A stretch of 64,000 nucleotides of DNA from Orychophragmus violaceus (GCA_030180135.1 CM058239.1:110393318-110457317), one strand, 5' to 3'. Shown: positions 10,271 to 21,266, counted from the first letter of the stretch. Notes: generated by a model not told the origin, from the sequence alone. Translations and numbers: made by a program.

Positions 10271-10913
10271 CATTCGCAGATATGTTGGTAGGACCACAAA
10301 TTTGCATATGCCAGAACAATTTAATTCTAAAAGTTCTAGATGAATCTAAAACTAATAAAACTGAATGTTTTAAATAAATTTATAACTTCTTGGATATATT
10401 TTGGATATAAATCAAGATAAAATAGTTCCTTTCCTCAACTAAATATCAAGTGATCTTGATGTCTTGCCCGATCTTGTCTACTGTCAAGACTCGTGTCGTT
10501 TGTTGGATAATCTTGGAGTCCTCGGTATCCACTGCAACATGAGTAAGGCAGGTGATTATTGACGGACTTGCAGTGCAACTGTCAGTGATCACAAGACAGA
10601 AAATAGATTGGTTTTAATTGACTGGGCTAACAGAAGTTCTGGGCCCAGAGACATCAGAGTGGATTAGGCATAGTTTTTCTTATCCACGGCCAAAAGTTGT
10701 ACTGGGTACAATTAGCAATGATTTGCTTACCTAGATGACTAAAGTTTGAGTAACGGCGAGTCGCCCACTCGAATTTTAGAAACTGAGGATCTTGGCTCAT
10801 TGTATTCATCTGAGGAAACATAGTTTTGAATACAATGCGAGTTTTTCTTATTAGATAAGAATTCTCATTTCTTGAGCATTATAACTAAAACTCTACCTCT
10901 TTTAATTACAGTT

Positions 10914-13900
10914 ATGTTTGTCTCAAATCACATCAACACTTTCTCTCTAAGATCCGTCCTTGAGAAGGACAAGTTAAATGGATCTAATTTCTTGGAATGG
11001 TATCGGAACCTGAGAATAGTTCTCAGGCAGGAGAACAAGGAATATGTCCTTACAAGAGTTCTCCCCGAGAGGCCACGTTCCAATGCCCCGCAGACAGAAA
11101 AGAATGCTTGGGATAAGCATTCAGCTGATGTCAAAGATGTTAATTGTATGATGCTGGTGACTATGAACTCTCTGCAGAAGCAATATGAGAACATGATGTC
11201 ACCCATTGAGATGATTAACAGCCTGAAAGCTTTATTTCAGGAGCAAGCTCGCACAGAGAGATACCAGACGGTTAAGTCTCTCATGGATTGCAAGCTGGCT
11301 AAGGACAGTCCAGTAAGTCCTCATGTCCTTAAAATGATGGGTTACATTGATAGCCTGGGGAAACTGGACTGCGCCATTAGCCATGAGCTAGCCACTGACA
11401 TGATTCTGCAGTCTTTGCCGTCGTGTTTTGATCAGTTCATCATGAACTACAACATGCAAAACATGACTAAGACATTGACTGAGTTTCACGGCATGCTGAA
11501 GACAGCAGAGCCGAATCTCAAGAAGGTAACTCCCAGTGTACTGATGGTACAAGGGGGTAAAAGGTTTAAGAAACCTAAGAAGGGTAAGGGAAAGGCCCAG
11601 GTTGTCCAGGCTGAAAGTCAGGACAAGCCCAAGCCGAAGCCCAAATCCGGGCCTTCTCCTGAGGATAAGTGCAACTACTGCAAGCAGTTGGGGCATTGGA
11701 AGAAAGACTGCAAGAAGTTCATGGAAGATTACAAGAAGCTGGAGAAGACGTATGATGCGTCTGACTCAGGTATTTATGTTATCGAACTTAATGTTATGTC
11801 TTCTAGTTCTACTTCGTGGGTATTGGATACCGGCTGCGGTGCTCATATTTGTACTGATGTGCAGGCACTAAGAAACAGTAGGACGCTGAAGAAAGGACAA
11901 GTGGAGCTACGGGTCGGGAATGGAGCTAAGGTTGCTGCACTGGCCGTAGGCACCTATGAGTTGTCCTTACCATCGGGCATGGTTTTAATTTTAAATAATT
12001 GCTACTTTGTACCTGCGATAAGCAGAAACATAATTTCAGTTTCCGTTTTGGATTTGGAAGGTTTTGATTTTGCTGTTAAGAATAAAGTTTATTCTTTTAA
12101 TCGTGATGGTAAGTTTTATGGTAGCGCCCCATTAGATAATGGGTTCTATGTTTTAAACCAAGAAATGCCTGTCTTTAACATAAATACAAAGCGGTTTAAG
12201 TCCAATGACGAAAACCCGACTTTCTTATGGCATTGTCGTTTGGGCCATATCAATGAGAAACACATCCAAAGGCTCCATCGAAATGGGCTTCTGGGCTCAT
12301 TTGATTTTGAATCATGTGAGAAATGCGAATCTTGTTTGATAGGCAAGATGGCTAGAGCCCCTTTCAACAAACCAAATGAAAGGGCCAGTGACTTATTGGG
12401 CCTTGTTCATACTGATGTATGTGGGCCGATGAGTACTGTTGCCAGAGGAAATTACAAGTACTTCATTACCTTCACTGATGATTTCAGTAGGTATGGCTAT
12501 GTCTATTTGATGAGACACAAGTCAGAATCCTTTGATAGATTCAAGGAATTCAAGAATGAAGTACAAAACCAACTTGGCAAAAGTATCAAAGTTCTGCGAT
12601 CGGATCGCGGAGGAGAATACTTGAGTCAAGAGTTCAGCGCCTATCTGAGCGAGTGTGGAATTATTTCACAACTCACTCCTCCTGGAACACCCCAATGGAA
12701 TGGAGTGTCAGAGAAGAGGAATCGAACCTTATTGGATATGGTTCGGTCTATGATGAGTCATTCAAATCTTCCATTATCCTTTTGGGGATACGCTCTAGAA
12801 ACGTCTGCGTTTACACTAAATAGGGTACCATCTAAATCAGTGGAAAAGACACCACATGAACTGTGGACTGGGAATGTTCCTAGTCTGTCTTTCCTGAGGA
12901 TTTGGGGTTGTGAAGCTTATGTCAAACATTTAATCTCTGACAAGCTTGCACCCAAATCAGATAAATGTTACTTCGTTGGTTATCCTAGGGAAACCAAGAC
13001 ATACTACTTTTACAACCAATCTGAGAACAAAGTATTTGTTGCTCGGGACTGTTCTTTTCTTGAGAGGGAGTTTCTCTCTAAGAAAAACAGTGGGAGTAAA
13101 GTACATCTTGAAGAAATTCAAGATGCACAGGAGACTGCTCAACCTGCTGAGGAAGAGCAGCAATTGGATCCACAGAGTTCTGTGGAACCGGCGCCTGTGG
13201 AGCCTGAAGTTCGCAGATCCGGAAGGATCCGTCACGAACCCGAGAGATACTATGGATTTCTCGTGACCAATTCAAATGATCTGATGATCATTGAGAGTGA
13301 CGAACCAGCGACCTTCGCGGAAGCAATGATGGACCCGGACTCCGAAAAGTGGCTTGGAGCCTCTAAATCTGAAATGGGATCCATGTCAGAAAACCAAGTA
13401 TGGACCTTGTTCGATTTACCTAATGGTGTAAAAGCCATTGAGTGTAAATGGATCTTCAAAAAGAAGATTGACGTGGATGGCAATGTACAGATTTACAAAG
13501 CGAGATTGGTGGCTAAAGGTTTCAAGCAAATTCATGGTATTGACTATGATGAAACCTATTCCCCAGTCGCTATGCTTAAATCCATTCAGATTCTTCTAGC
13601 GATTGCCGCTCATTATGATTATGAGATTTGGCAAATGGATGTCAAACCCGCATTCCTGAATGGTATTCTGGAAGAGGATGTGTATATGACACAGCCTGAA
13701 GGTTTTGTCGATCCTAAGAACGCTAGGAAGGTATGCAAGCTTCATAAATCTATTTATGGATTGAAGCAAGCATCACGGAGTTGGAATCTTCGTTTTGATG
13801 AAGCAGTAAAACAATTCGGTTTCATCAAGAATGAAGAAGAACCATGTGTTTACAAGAAGACTAGTGGGAGCAAAATTGCGTTTCTTGTAATGTATGTCGA

Positions 13901-14876
13901 TGACATACTCCTCCTCGGTAATGACGTTCCGTTGCTTCAGTCTGTTAAGACTTGGCTCGGAAGTTTTTTTTCCATGAAAGACATGGGAGAAGCCGCGTAC
14001 ATTCTGGAAATCAGAATCTACAGAGATAGAATGAACAGGCTGATTGGATTGTGCCAGGACACTTATATTGATAAGGTACTGCACAGATTTAGGATGCATG
14101 ATTCCAAGAAGGGCTTCATACCGATGTCTCATGGCACCAGTCTCAGCAAGAAGCAGTGTCCGGCGACACATGCTGAGCGAGAACGCATGAATAGGATTCC
14201 TTATGCTTCTGCAATAGGATCTATTATGTATGTCATGCTCTGCACTCGTCCAGATGTAGCTTACGCGTTAAGTATGACGAGTAGATACCAATCTGATCCA
14301 GGTGAAGTTCACTGGACAGCAGTCAAGAATATTCTCAAGTATTTGAGACATACCAAGGATAAATTCCTAGTGTATGGAGGAAGTGAAGAACTTGTGGTGA
14401 ATGGATTCACCGATGCGAGTTTTCAGACGGACATAGATGATTTCCGATCACAATCTGGTTATGTCTTCTGTCTAAATGGCGGTGCAGTGAGCTGGAAGAG
14501 CTCTAAGCAGAATACCGTAGCTGATTCCACGACGGAAGCTGAATATGTTGCTGCTTCAGAAGCGGCAAAGGAAGCTGTTTGGATCAAGAAGTTCATGACT
14601 GAACTTGGTGTGGTTCCTAGTATCTTGGAGCCAGTGGCTTTGTTTTGTGACAACAATGGAGCCATTGCTCAAGCAAAAGAACCTAGGTCACACCAGAAGT
14701 CCAAACACGTGGAGAGGAGATATCACATGATTCGTGATATTGTCAATAGAGGTGATGTGAAGATCAGCCGAGTTCCGACAGACGAGAATGTCGCTGATCC
14801 TCTGACCAAGTCACTCCCAAGGCCTAAGCATGAGAATCATACGACTGATGTAGGCATTAGAGATCTTAAGATGTAA
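10914..14876 (+). CDS. Copia-B gag-pol polyprotein (1320 aa)
   Basis: Single open frame. Domains in order: gag (UBN2 type) at about 15-225; CCHC knuckle CNYCKQLGHWKKDC at about 253-266; aspartic protease LDTGCGAH near 303-310; GAG-pre-integrase WHCRLGH near 440; integrase core with LVHTDVCGPM, FTDDFSRYG and RSDRGGEY (about 495-570); reverse transcriptase with MDVKPAFLNG and the YVDD catalytic box at about 994-997; RNase H with TDASF, AEYVAASEA and LFCDNNGA to the end. The order PR-INT-RT-RH is diagnostic of Copia. The ATG at 10914 is chosen because upstream frame codons lack an ATG and because an acceptor-like TTACAG ends 2 nt before it. No stops or frameshifts, so it is probably functional. 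Confidence 0.95.
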   Translation: MFVSNHINTFSLRSVLEKDKLNGSNFLEWYRNLRIVLRQENKEYVLTRVLPERPRSNAPQTEKNAWDKHSADVKDVNCMMLVTMNSLQKQYENMMSPIEMINSLKALFQEQARTERYQTVKSLMDCKLAKDSPVSPHVLKMMGYIDSLGKLDCAISHELATDMILQSLPSCFDQFIMNYNMQNMTKTLTEFHGMLKTAEPNLKKVTPSVLMVQGGKRFKKPKKGKGKAQVVQAESQDKPKPKPKSGPSPEDKCNYCKQLGHWKKDCKKFMEDYKKLEKTYDASDSGIYVIELNVMSSSSTSWVLDTGCGAHICTDVQALRNSRTLKKGQVELRVGNGAKVAALAVGTYELSLPSGMVLILNNCYFVPAISRNIISVSVLDLEGFDFAVKNKVYSFNRDGKFYGSAPLDNGFYVLNQEMPVFNINTKRFKSNDENPTFLWHCRLGHINEKHIQRLHRNGLLGSFDFESCEKCESCLIGKMARAPFNKPNERASDLLGLVHTDVCGPMSTVARGNYKYFITFTDDFSRYGYVYLMRHKSESFDRFKEFKNEVQNQLGKSIKVLRSDRGGEYLSQEFSAYLSECGIISQLTPPGTPQWNGVSEKRNRTLLDMVRSMMSHSNLPLSFWGYALETSAFTLNRVPSKSVEKTPHELWTGNVPSLSFLRIWGCEAYVKHLISDKLAPKSDKCYFVGYPRETKTYYFYNQSENKVFVARDCSFLEREFLSKKNSGSKVHLEEIQDAQETAQPAEEEQQLDPQSSVEPAPVEPEVRRSGRIRHEPERYYGFLVTNSNDLMIIESDEPATFAEAMMDPDSEKWLGASKSEMGSMSENQVWTLFDLPNGVKAIECKWIFKKKIDVDGNVQIYKARLVAKGFKQIHGIDYDETYSPVAMLKSIQILLAIAAHYDYEIWQMDVKPAFLNGILEEDVYMTQPEGFVDPKNARKVCKLHKSIYGLKQASRSWNLRFDEAVKQFGFIKNEEEPCVYKKTSGSKIAFLVMYVDDILLLGNDVPLLQSVKTWLGSFFSMKDMGEAAYILEIRIYRDRMNRLIGLCQDTYIDKVLHRFRMHDSKKGFIPMSHGTSLSKKQCPATHAERERMNRIPYASAIGSIMYVMLCTRPDVAYALSMTSRYQSDPGEVHWTAVKNILKYLRHTKDKFLVYGGSEELVVNGFTDASFQTDIDDFRSQSGYVFCLNGGAVSWKSSKQNTVADSTTEAEYVAASEAAKEAVWIKKFMTELGVVPSILEPVALFCDNNGAIAQAKEPRSHQKSKHVERRYHMIRDIVNRGDVKISRVPTDENVADPLTKSLPRPKHENHTTDVGIRDLKM

Positions 14877-15698
14877 TCATGATTCTAGTGGGAGTTTTAG
14901 TTTTGTTTTAGTTATAATAAAACGCTCTTGTAAACATTCTTTTGGAAATGTTTAATGAAATTTGATTTCCGCATTATTTATTGTGATCTAAATAATGGTC
15001 CCAAAATAAGTTTATGACATAATATATGTCATCAAGTTGAGGACTTGATCATGAAACCCTATAAGTTAATAAATTATATTTTGTCCCTGGTCGAGGCTGT
15101 AAAAGTGGGACACTGACAACCACGAGAGACTAGATTGTGAGGTGATTGTTGGCTAAGTTTCATGGAGCCAATGATATGATTATCGCAGTCAGTCACATAG
15201 ATATATGTTAGTGAACATATGATCGGACATGACCCGCTAATGAGAAGTCTACAAGATAGTTATATATGTGTCATAAGAGGTTCTCATTACGACTATAGAG
15301 TATAGTCCTTAGACCTGAGTTCATCATGCTTTCTTGCATATGAATTGGTACACTTTGACTTTGTCAAACGTCGACCCGTAACTGGCGACTATAACGGCAC
15401 TGTTCAAGTATATCATGAAGTGTGCGTCGAAACAGGGATGGAATAAGATGGGATTTGTCCCTCCTGTATAACGGGAGATAAATATCTCAGGGCCTATCGA
15501 AGATTGAATACTGAGAGAATGTGTGGCCGCACTCAAACGAACTGTAGTTCAGTTGTTTGTAATGTTCAGTATGAGATCAGGAGTTCGATAAACACGATGT
15601 TGGCTTAATAAAGATGACACCAATATTTCCTTATGCCAAATCGAGATATAGAGACAAAAAGATTATAGGAATAGATGATTCCAGTACAAGTGGGAGAT
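14877..15698 (+). other. Copia-B 3' non-coding region
   Basis: About 820 bp between the pol stop and the 3' LTR, without coding frames. A stretch around 15190-15540 is closely matched, in opposite orientation, by 26290-26660 of Copia-C (GACTATAGAGTATAGTC and the words around it). It ends in the polypurine tract GTGGGAGA (15690-15697). Confidence 0.8.
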
Positions 15699-16338
15699 TG
15701 TTGGGATAGTGTCCTGAAATCACACTTGTACTCACTCCTGATGATAGTTGTGTGTCGAGATCAGACATTCGTATAATACTGGGCGGTTGCAATGTTTTGC
15801 TAGAAACCTCTTGCAATCTGTAAGTTGTAGACTTACTGCCAGTATTATATGATCCTATAGGGTCACACACCTAAGCAAACTGGAAGCTATGACATGGGAA
15901 TGATCATTATGGTAATGATCATAATAATGTGTATTGGATACACTTTATAATCGATATAATGGTGTTGTGTCGATCGACACAGCTTGTGTGTCGGTCGACA
16001 CAGTTCGGGTTTTCGGAAAGGCTTTCCGAATTAAGACTTAATTAATTCTGGCCCGTTAAGCATGTTTAGGTCGAATAAAACTCGATAATTTCGACCTAAA
16101 CCGGGAGCCGTCCACTTTTCTTGATAGAAAGAGTAGAAACACCAGAGAGATTCGATTCCCATTGATCCGACATTAGCATCCCGTTTCCAGCTTGTGTGCG
16201 TGTGTATCTGGTAGAGGCAAGGCACCTGCGTTGCTCCACTGATCTTGTTCACCATTCTCATTCCGCTGCCAGTTCAAAGGTAAGAACGAGGTTGGTTTTA
16301 TTCAATATATCAAACCCTAGATCCTAGGAGATCCAACA
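15699..16338 (+). repeat. 3' LTR of Copia-B
   Basis: 640 bp, paired with 8942-9577; it differs by single substitutions and a 3-nt insertion. Carries the same palindrome pair (about 15967-16006) and donor-like AAAG|GTAAGAA. Confidence 0.95.
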
Positions 16339-16343
16339 ATGGA

Positions 16344-16577
16344 AACATCCACTCAAATATGTTTTAAACTTCTGTATAACTTCAGAATCGCTCCCTGTCA
16401 CCACTAGATCATCAACATACACTAGAACATGCAAGTGAACGTTTCCACGTACCAACGAGAACAGAGAGTAATCCGCTCTACTCTGTTTGAAACCATACCT
16501 CAAGAGTGCCTTGGAAAGCTTAGAAAACCAGCACCTTGGAGCTTGTTTCAAACCATACAATGATTTTTTCAGACGAC
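16344..16577 (-). pseudogene. Copia-A reverse transcriptase, middle fragment
   Basis: About 78 codons of reverse transcriptase trapped between Copia-B and Copia-C. It reads MYGLKQAPRCWF, then the catalytic LVYVDDLVVTG box, ending at the Copia-B duplication. It joins the fragment at 32441 upward (N-terminal side) and 8936 downward (C-terminal side). The YVDD box is intact although the gene is not. Confidence 0.9.
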
Positions 16578-16582
16578 ATACC

Positions 16583-17215
16583 TGATGGAATTCCTAGCAG
16601 TTCCTAATCCGATTAGGCAACCCTAAGACTGAATTCCTAGTCTAGGATCTGTTATTGAATTATGGATCTCGTGTTTACCTTGTTCTGTCAGCGGAATATG
16701 GTCAGATAAACGAGATCTCTAGAGCGCCTCAAGTGCTGCGCCTCTACTGCAGTCCACACGCACACAAGCTGGAATCCGCCGGGATGCTAGTGTCGGGAAT
16801 CGGATCTCCTGGGAGTCACTGTGTTTAGAGAGGTGGCTGCATTTTTCTGTCAAGAAAGAATCCATGGTCAAAGTCGAGCCTTATATTCAATATATAGGTC
16901 TCTGACTCGACCTAATTACCCAGTAATTAAAACGGGTCAATTTCAGTCATTGAATCGAAACATCAGTTTCGAGAACCCGGCCTGTGTCGATCGACACACT
17001 ACTGTGTCGATCGACACACCTCTTAAAACTCCAATTCAATGTGTATCCAATACACATTGACCAGACCATGTGCCAATGATCAATCCCATACAAAGTGAAT
17101 CCAGCTTGCTTAGGTGTGTGACCTTGTAGGTTCACTTAATACTAGTAATGAGTTACAACTCATTTGTCATACGCGGCTTCTAGCAAAACGTTATGACCAC
17201 CTAGTATCACATGAA
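16583..17215 (-). repeat. 3' LTR of Copia-C (truncated)
   Basis: 633 bp matching 31723-32364; the outer U3 portion, about 70 bp, is missing where Athila-D abuts. Contains two TGTGTCGATCGACACA dyads at about 16982-17017. Confidence 0.9.
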
Positions 17216-18397
17216 TTTTACCCTATTCTAAAACTGCAAGTGCACAGTATAGTCAATGTAGTATATAGGGTTATCGAATCCACAGGGACACTTGGTCTCA
17301 AGAGAATCAAACCGTAGGAATTAATACTAGAAATAAGCAAGTAGTGATTGTAATAAATTGCGATGCAAGAAAGTAAACAGTAGCAGGAAATCGGTTTGTA
17401 AGCAATAAACTAAAAGCGTCAAGCCTAGGGTATTCTCAGGAAATCAGACAAGCAGACAAGTTAATCAGTCAGGATCAAATTAAACTCAGTTCTAGAACTC
17501 GAATCACGGAAATAGAATTAACCAAATCTCTTTGCGAGAATTCTCTATGCCTAAGTGCAGTAACCCAAATCTCTTTGCAATTACTAACAGATTAAACAAG
17601 CATTAAGTTCAAGTTCGATATGTTCACAATTAAACTAAACCAAATCTCTTTGCGAATAATTCAATTGCTCAACCTAAATAGTTCAGATTCCTAAACCCCA
17701 CTCTCGTGACGTATTTAGTAACCTAGGATCTAGATTCTAATTGATCAGGTTAGAACTAGCTTTAAGCACAATTTAGTTTGAAGAACATTCTAATCATATG
17801 AATCCTAACTGAATTAAACAAGTCTAGCAAGTCATCAAACCCTAGTGAGAAACCCTAAACTCAACTATGGATCTACTCAGACATGATTGATGAAAACATA
17901 ATCATAGAATAAATAGATTGCATATAAGAAATTAAAATATCAAAGGGGTTCGAAATCTTCTCCAAAATAAATGAATACAAGGAAATAGATCAGCCCCGAA
18001 AACTCTAGAAATCTCTTAGCTCTAAGTATGAAAGCGTGTCTAAAATAAAAGCCAAAAACTAGTATATATAGGCATAATCTCGGCTGGGGCTTCTGTGTAA
18101 ATACTGAAAGTATCTTGGGCTTCTTTGCAAATCTTCAATACTGGTTACGCCGACGCGTACGGCCCATCTCGCGACTGCATCGACCGATGCACAATGCGTG
18201 TCGATCGATGCAACATCAAATAATCGAACAGTGAATAAAGCTCTCGGCCAAAACGTCCCAAAATGCCCAAAATGCTCCATATATCTCCAATTAGCTCCAA
18301 ACCTGATTTAACCTGTAAAAGACTCTAAACTAATACAAAAGACTCTAAAAACACAACTATATCATGGTATAAAGTGGGTAAAAACCATGATATATCA
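17216..18397 (-). repeat. 3' LTR of Athila-D (14 bp short)
   Basis: Begins TTTTACCC where the intact LTR reads TGATAGGTTCTAAG before it. Contains three internal copies of (A/C)CAAATCTCTTTGC and one palindrome pair at 18177-18213. Essentially identical to 25092-26273. Confidence 0.92.
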
Positions 18398-19769
18398 ACT
18401 CCCCCACACTTAGCCTTTGCTTGCCCTCAAGCAAAACAGAGAACTAAAATGCAGTGAAGAGGTTTGAAAACTCTTCAGAAACTCATTTTGTCATAGAAGC
18501 AGCAGCATTCAGATTCCCCTTAGTAATCCACATGAAAGAATCAATCTACAGACATCAAGACCAACATGTACTTCCCCCACACTTAGCAACTGTCCTAAGT
18601 AAACGCCACAATCACATTCAAGCATTCAAATTCACCCTACTGACTTCTGCAAGTATTTAAGTGCGGTCTCACCTAAGGAGTATCGATCTAAAGGCACATG
18701 GATTCTTACCTTGCCAGCTCTAGACCACCATACTATCTTTCTCTAGTCCCTTTCTTCTCTTTCCCTTCTTTAACAACTGATTTTTCCCCACTGGGTATCA
18801 TTTTATTTTTTTTATCAGTGTTCTTCCCGTTATGGGGTGTACTTTGGACACATTCCATGGATCACATGAGAGATAATAGTGTTTGCTACTATTCCCATGA
18901 CCACTTCGGAGTTACTAACTCATCCTCAGTTTATTATATTTTTTTTTTTTTTTACTTTTACAGAAGGGGAGAAGGGGACTAAATAGGACAGGTTTACAGG
19001 CTGTGTCAGAACCAACAAGGGAGTCCGACATAAAGTATACCAAGCCCTTAGGTGAGAAAAATTAAAGTCAGTATTAAGGTGAAGTCAGTAAAGGATCCTC
19101 TGATACCTGAAGTGATATGGGTGTCCTTAGTAGGCTGATCTGTGATGGGGTTTTCTAATAGTCATAGATAGATCTGCAGCTTCATCCCAATGGTCACTTA
19201 AGTTCCTGCAAATGCTGCTAATCTCCTCCAAAAATCATTGTTTCCTACTTAAACCAATTTTGACTCGAAAAACAAATTTTGAAAAATTTAAATGACTCTA
19301 AGAAAACAAAAGAAACTAATTAGTAGAACCTCCCCCACACTTAAGACACACTGTCCCCAGTAGTGTCAAGCAAGGGATTGGTTAAAGAAAAGAAAAATTA
19401 AAATAGTTGAATGGTTAGTTCTCTCGGGTTTTACCTCTGTCGCAGTCAGGCATCGATCGTTGCACTAGGTGCACCGACCGTTGCTATGCGATTTCTGTTG
19501 TAACGATCGACACAAACGTGTGTCGATCGACGCAATGCGATTTTCACGAACAGTCAGCGAGTTAGCAGGTTAATCCGTCGGTTTATGTCAATTTTCGATC
19601 CCTGCAAGCTGAAAACACTAGAAACAGAGTAAAACTGAAACAACAAATGTATCAAGTCATGCCAAACCATCCAAACATAGCAAATCCTAAAAGAAAAAGA
19701 AAGACAAAGTGCAAGAAAAGATAAAAAGTCAGAAATACAGAACCGATAAACTGATAATGGAGACTACGC
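18398..19769 (-). other. Athila-D 3' non-coding region with repeated polypurine tracts
   Basis: Non-coding. The polypurine-tract-like sense motif (C/T)TAAGTGTGGGGG occurs three times (about 18399-18412, 18573-18586, 19331-19344). Only the first adjoins the LTR. A pyrimidine-rich segment lies at 18720-18960 and two palindrome modules lie at 19448-19545. Confidence 0.75.
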
Positions 19770-21266
19770 TCACTCGCTCTCATCATCTATACCGGCATAA
19801 GGATCAGCACCGGTGTCCTCTGGAGATCGCTGTCGACGACGTGTATCAGGTACGGGCTGATGGATCTGTGGTGGCCTCCTGCAGCTGCAAGTACGCATGA
19901 AGTTCCAGAAAACTCGGAACAGACCATCTGATCTCTCTCTCCACTCTGCATCAGAATAGTCACCGTAGGCCATCGCAGGCTCTGGAAATGGACCCACATC
20001 GTCGATCGGGGCAGGGGCAGGCGCAGGGGCAGTGGAAGTCGAAGCTCGAGAGGAAGGCTCTCCCAGCGGATGAGCCATAGAAGGAATCCTACGCTGCGCA
20101 GACTCAGGAGGCTGAAATCTCAGAGCCTCTAATGTGTCAACCTGTGTCCATCCGGCAGCAGGAAGCTCTATACCAGTCCTCCCAGTAGTCGGGTCAGTGT
20201 AAATCCAAATCTTCCCCTCCTTGAGCCAAGTGGCGCTCTGCAAATGGCTGAGATCTAGGAGCTCCCGGGCTGTAACACACTCCGTGCCATGAAGAGGGAT
20301 CCCGCAATACTCAAAAATGGGAGTAAGCAAACTCCCAACCGTCTCAGTACCAGCTCCATCGAAAGGCTTCGTCTGTAGATCAACCAAATGCTGAGCAAAA
20401 ATAGCTCCCAAGTTGAGACCCGAAGTAGGATCTCTCACTCCAGAACTCCTGAACTGATCTCTCAGGCCCATGAACAACAGCTCCATCTCATATTTGCGCA
20501 TCTTATTTGCCTCAAACTTGCAAAGCAAGCTCCAGCACAAGATACGCGAGACATATCGCAGCACCGGATGTCTCATCTGCACAACTGGTGTGGTCCTAGA
20601 GTTGTATTGACCACTACCAATAATCTTCCAGAACCGTATGGCCTCATCTCGGTCCCACTCAAGTTGCATGGCTATGCGCCTCGGCTCAGTCCTGAACCCG
20701 TAGATCCTGCAAAGATCAAGAAGAGGGATCCGATACCTGACTCCCCAGCTCATGAATGTAAATGATCCCACTGTAGCACTCCGGTTGTCAGGATCAGAGT
20801 AAACCACTCTGCAGGAGGCCAATAACTGTCTGGCCAGCTCCGGGTAGAGATCATAAGGTCGCATTGGCATTGTCCCTAGACCAATGCCTCTGCATACAGC
20901 GAGTACCTGCTCATCAATCCCAAGAGTCTTGCAGGTGGAGTAGTCAGCGAACTTGGTTGGCTTGAAGATCATCCCACACCAACCATTATAGAGAAGCGAG
21001 TCATATTCGTCCCAACTGCTGAGCAATGGACGCTCTGTGAACTCCTCAGACTTGAAGAACTTCTGAGGTTCCTCTGGCCATTCTATGGTTGTCGGCATTG
21101 GTGTCTTGTCTGCTCTGGGCCAGGGTAAAGTAACTGGTGGTCCATATCTCTGGTATGGTGCGGGTGGCTCTGACTCTCTGCTAAACCAAGCAGGTGGTGG
21201 AATGTATTGCCTTGAAGCTGTAGAAGCTGTGGCTCGTTTCTTGCGGGGTTGTCGATTGGTTGCCAT
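19770..21266 (-). CDS. ATHILA ORF-1 family protein of Athila-D (498 aa)
   Basis: Uninterrupted frame of the Arabidopsis retrotransposon ORF-1 (ATHILA) type, recognised from the core around residues 60-330: ERPLLSSWDEYDSLLYNGW, GIGLGTMP, a YPELARQLLASCRV stretch and the SWGVRYRIPLLDLCRIYGF block. N-terminus basic (QPRKKRA), C-terminus Pro/Ala and acidic-rich. Function unknown: family members sit downstream in Athila elements, in the envelope-like position or as an accessory gag-like protein. ATG at 21266-21264 is preferred over upstream codons because a pyrimidine-rich splice-acceptor-like TTTGTTTTGCAG ends exactly before it, suggesting expression from a spliced RNA. No lesions. No transmembrane segment is obvious. 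Confidence 0.85.
   Translation of the reverse strand: MATNRQPRKKRATASTASRQYIPPPAWFSRESEPPAPYQRYGPPVTLPWPRADKTPMPTTIEWPEEPQKFFKSEEFTERPLLSSWDEYDSLLYNGWCGMIFKPTKFADYSTCKTLGIDEQVLAVCRGIGLGTMPMRPYDLYPELARQLLASCRVVYSDPDNRSATVGSFTFMSWGVRYRIPLLDLCRIYGFRTEPRRIAMQLEWDRDEAIRFWKIIGSGQYNSRTTPVVQMRHPVLRYVSRILCWSLLCKFEANKMRKYEMELLFMGLRDQFRSSGVRDPTSGLNLGAIFAQHLVDLQTKPFDGAGTETVGSLLTPIFEYCGIPLHGTECVTARELLDLSHLQSATWLKEGKIWIYTDPTTGRTGIELPAAGWTQVDTLEALRFQPPESAQRRIPSMAHPLGEPSSRASTSTAPAPAPAPIDDVGPFPEPAMAYGDYSDAEWRERSDGLFRVFWNFMRTCSCRRPPQIHQPVPDTRRRQRSPEDTGADPYAGIDDESE

Larger units (their letters stand above)
8942..16338 (+). mobile_element. Copia-B: complete, probably autonomous Ty1/Copia retrotransposon
   Basis: 7397-bp element with a 5-bp target-site duplication ATGGA (8937-8941; 16339-16343) inside the RT region of Copia-A. 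LTRs 8942-9577 and 15699-16338, TGTTGGGA...CCAACA, about 14 substitutions and two small indels apart by eye (near 97.5%). PBS TGGTATCAGAGC at 9579-9590 (initiator tRNA-Met), a 1.3-kb leader with palindrome modules, one uninterrupted gag-pol frame, an 820-bp 3' non-coding region and a polypurine tract AAGTGGGAGA just before the 3' LTR. All parts needed for autonomous movement are present. Confidence 0.95.

Noticed and set aside
18059..18280. 73-codon minus-strand frame, repeated at 25935-26156
   Set aside because: Part of the Athila-D LTR, present in both copies; includes the palindrome module and no known domain.
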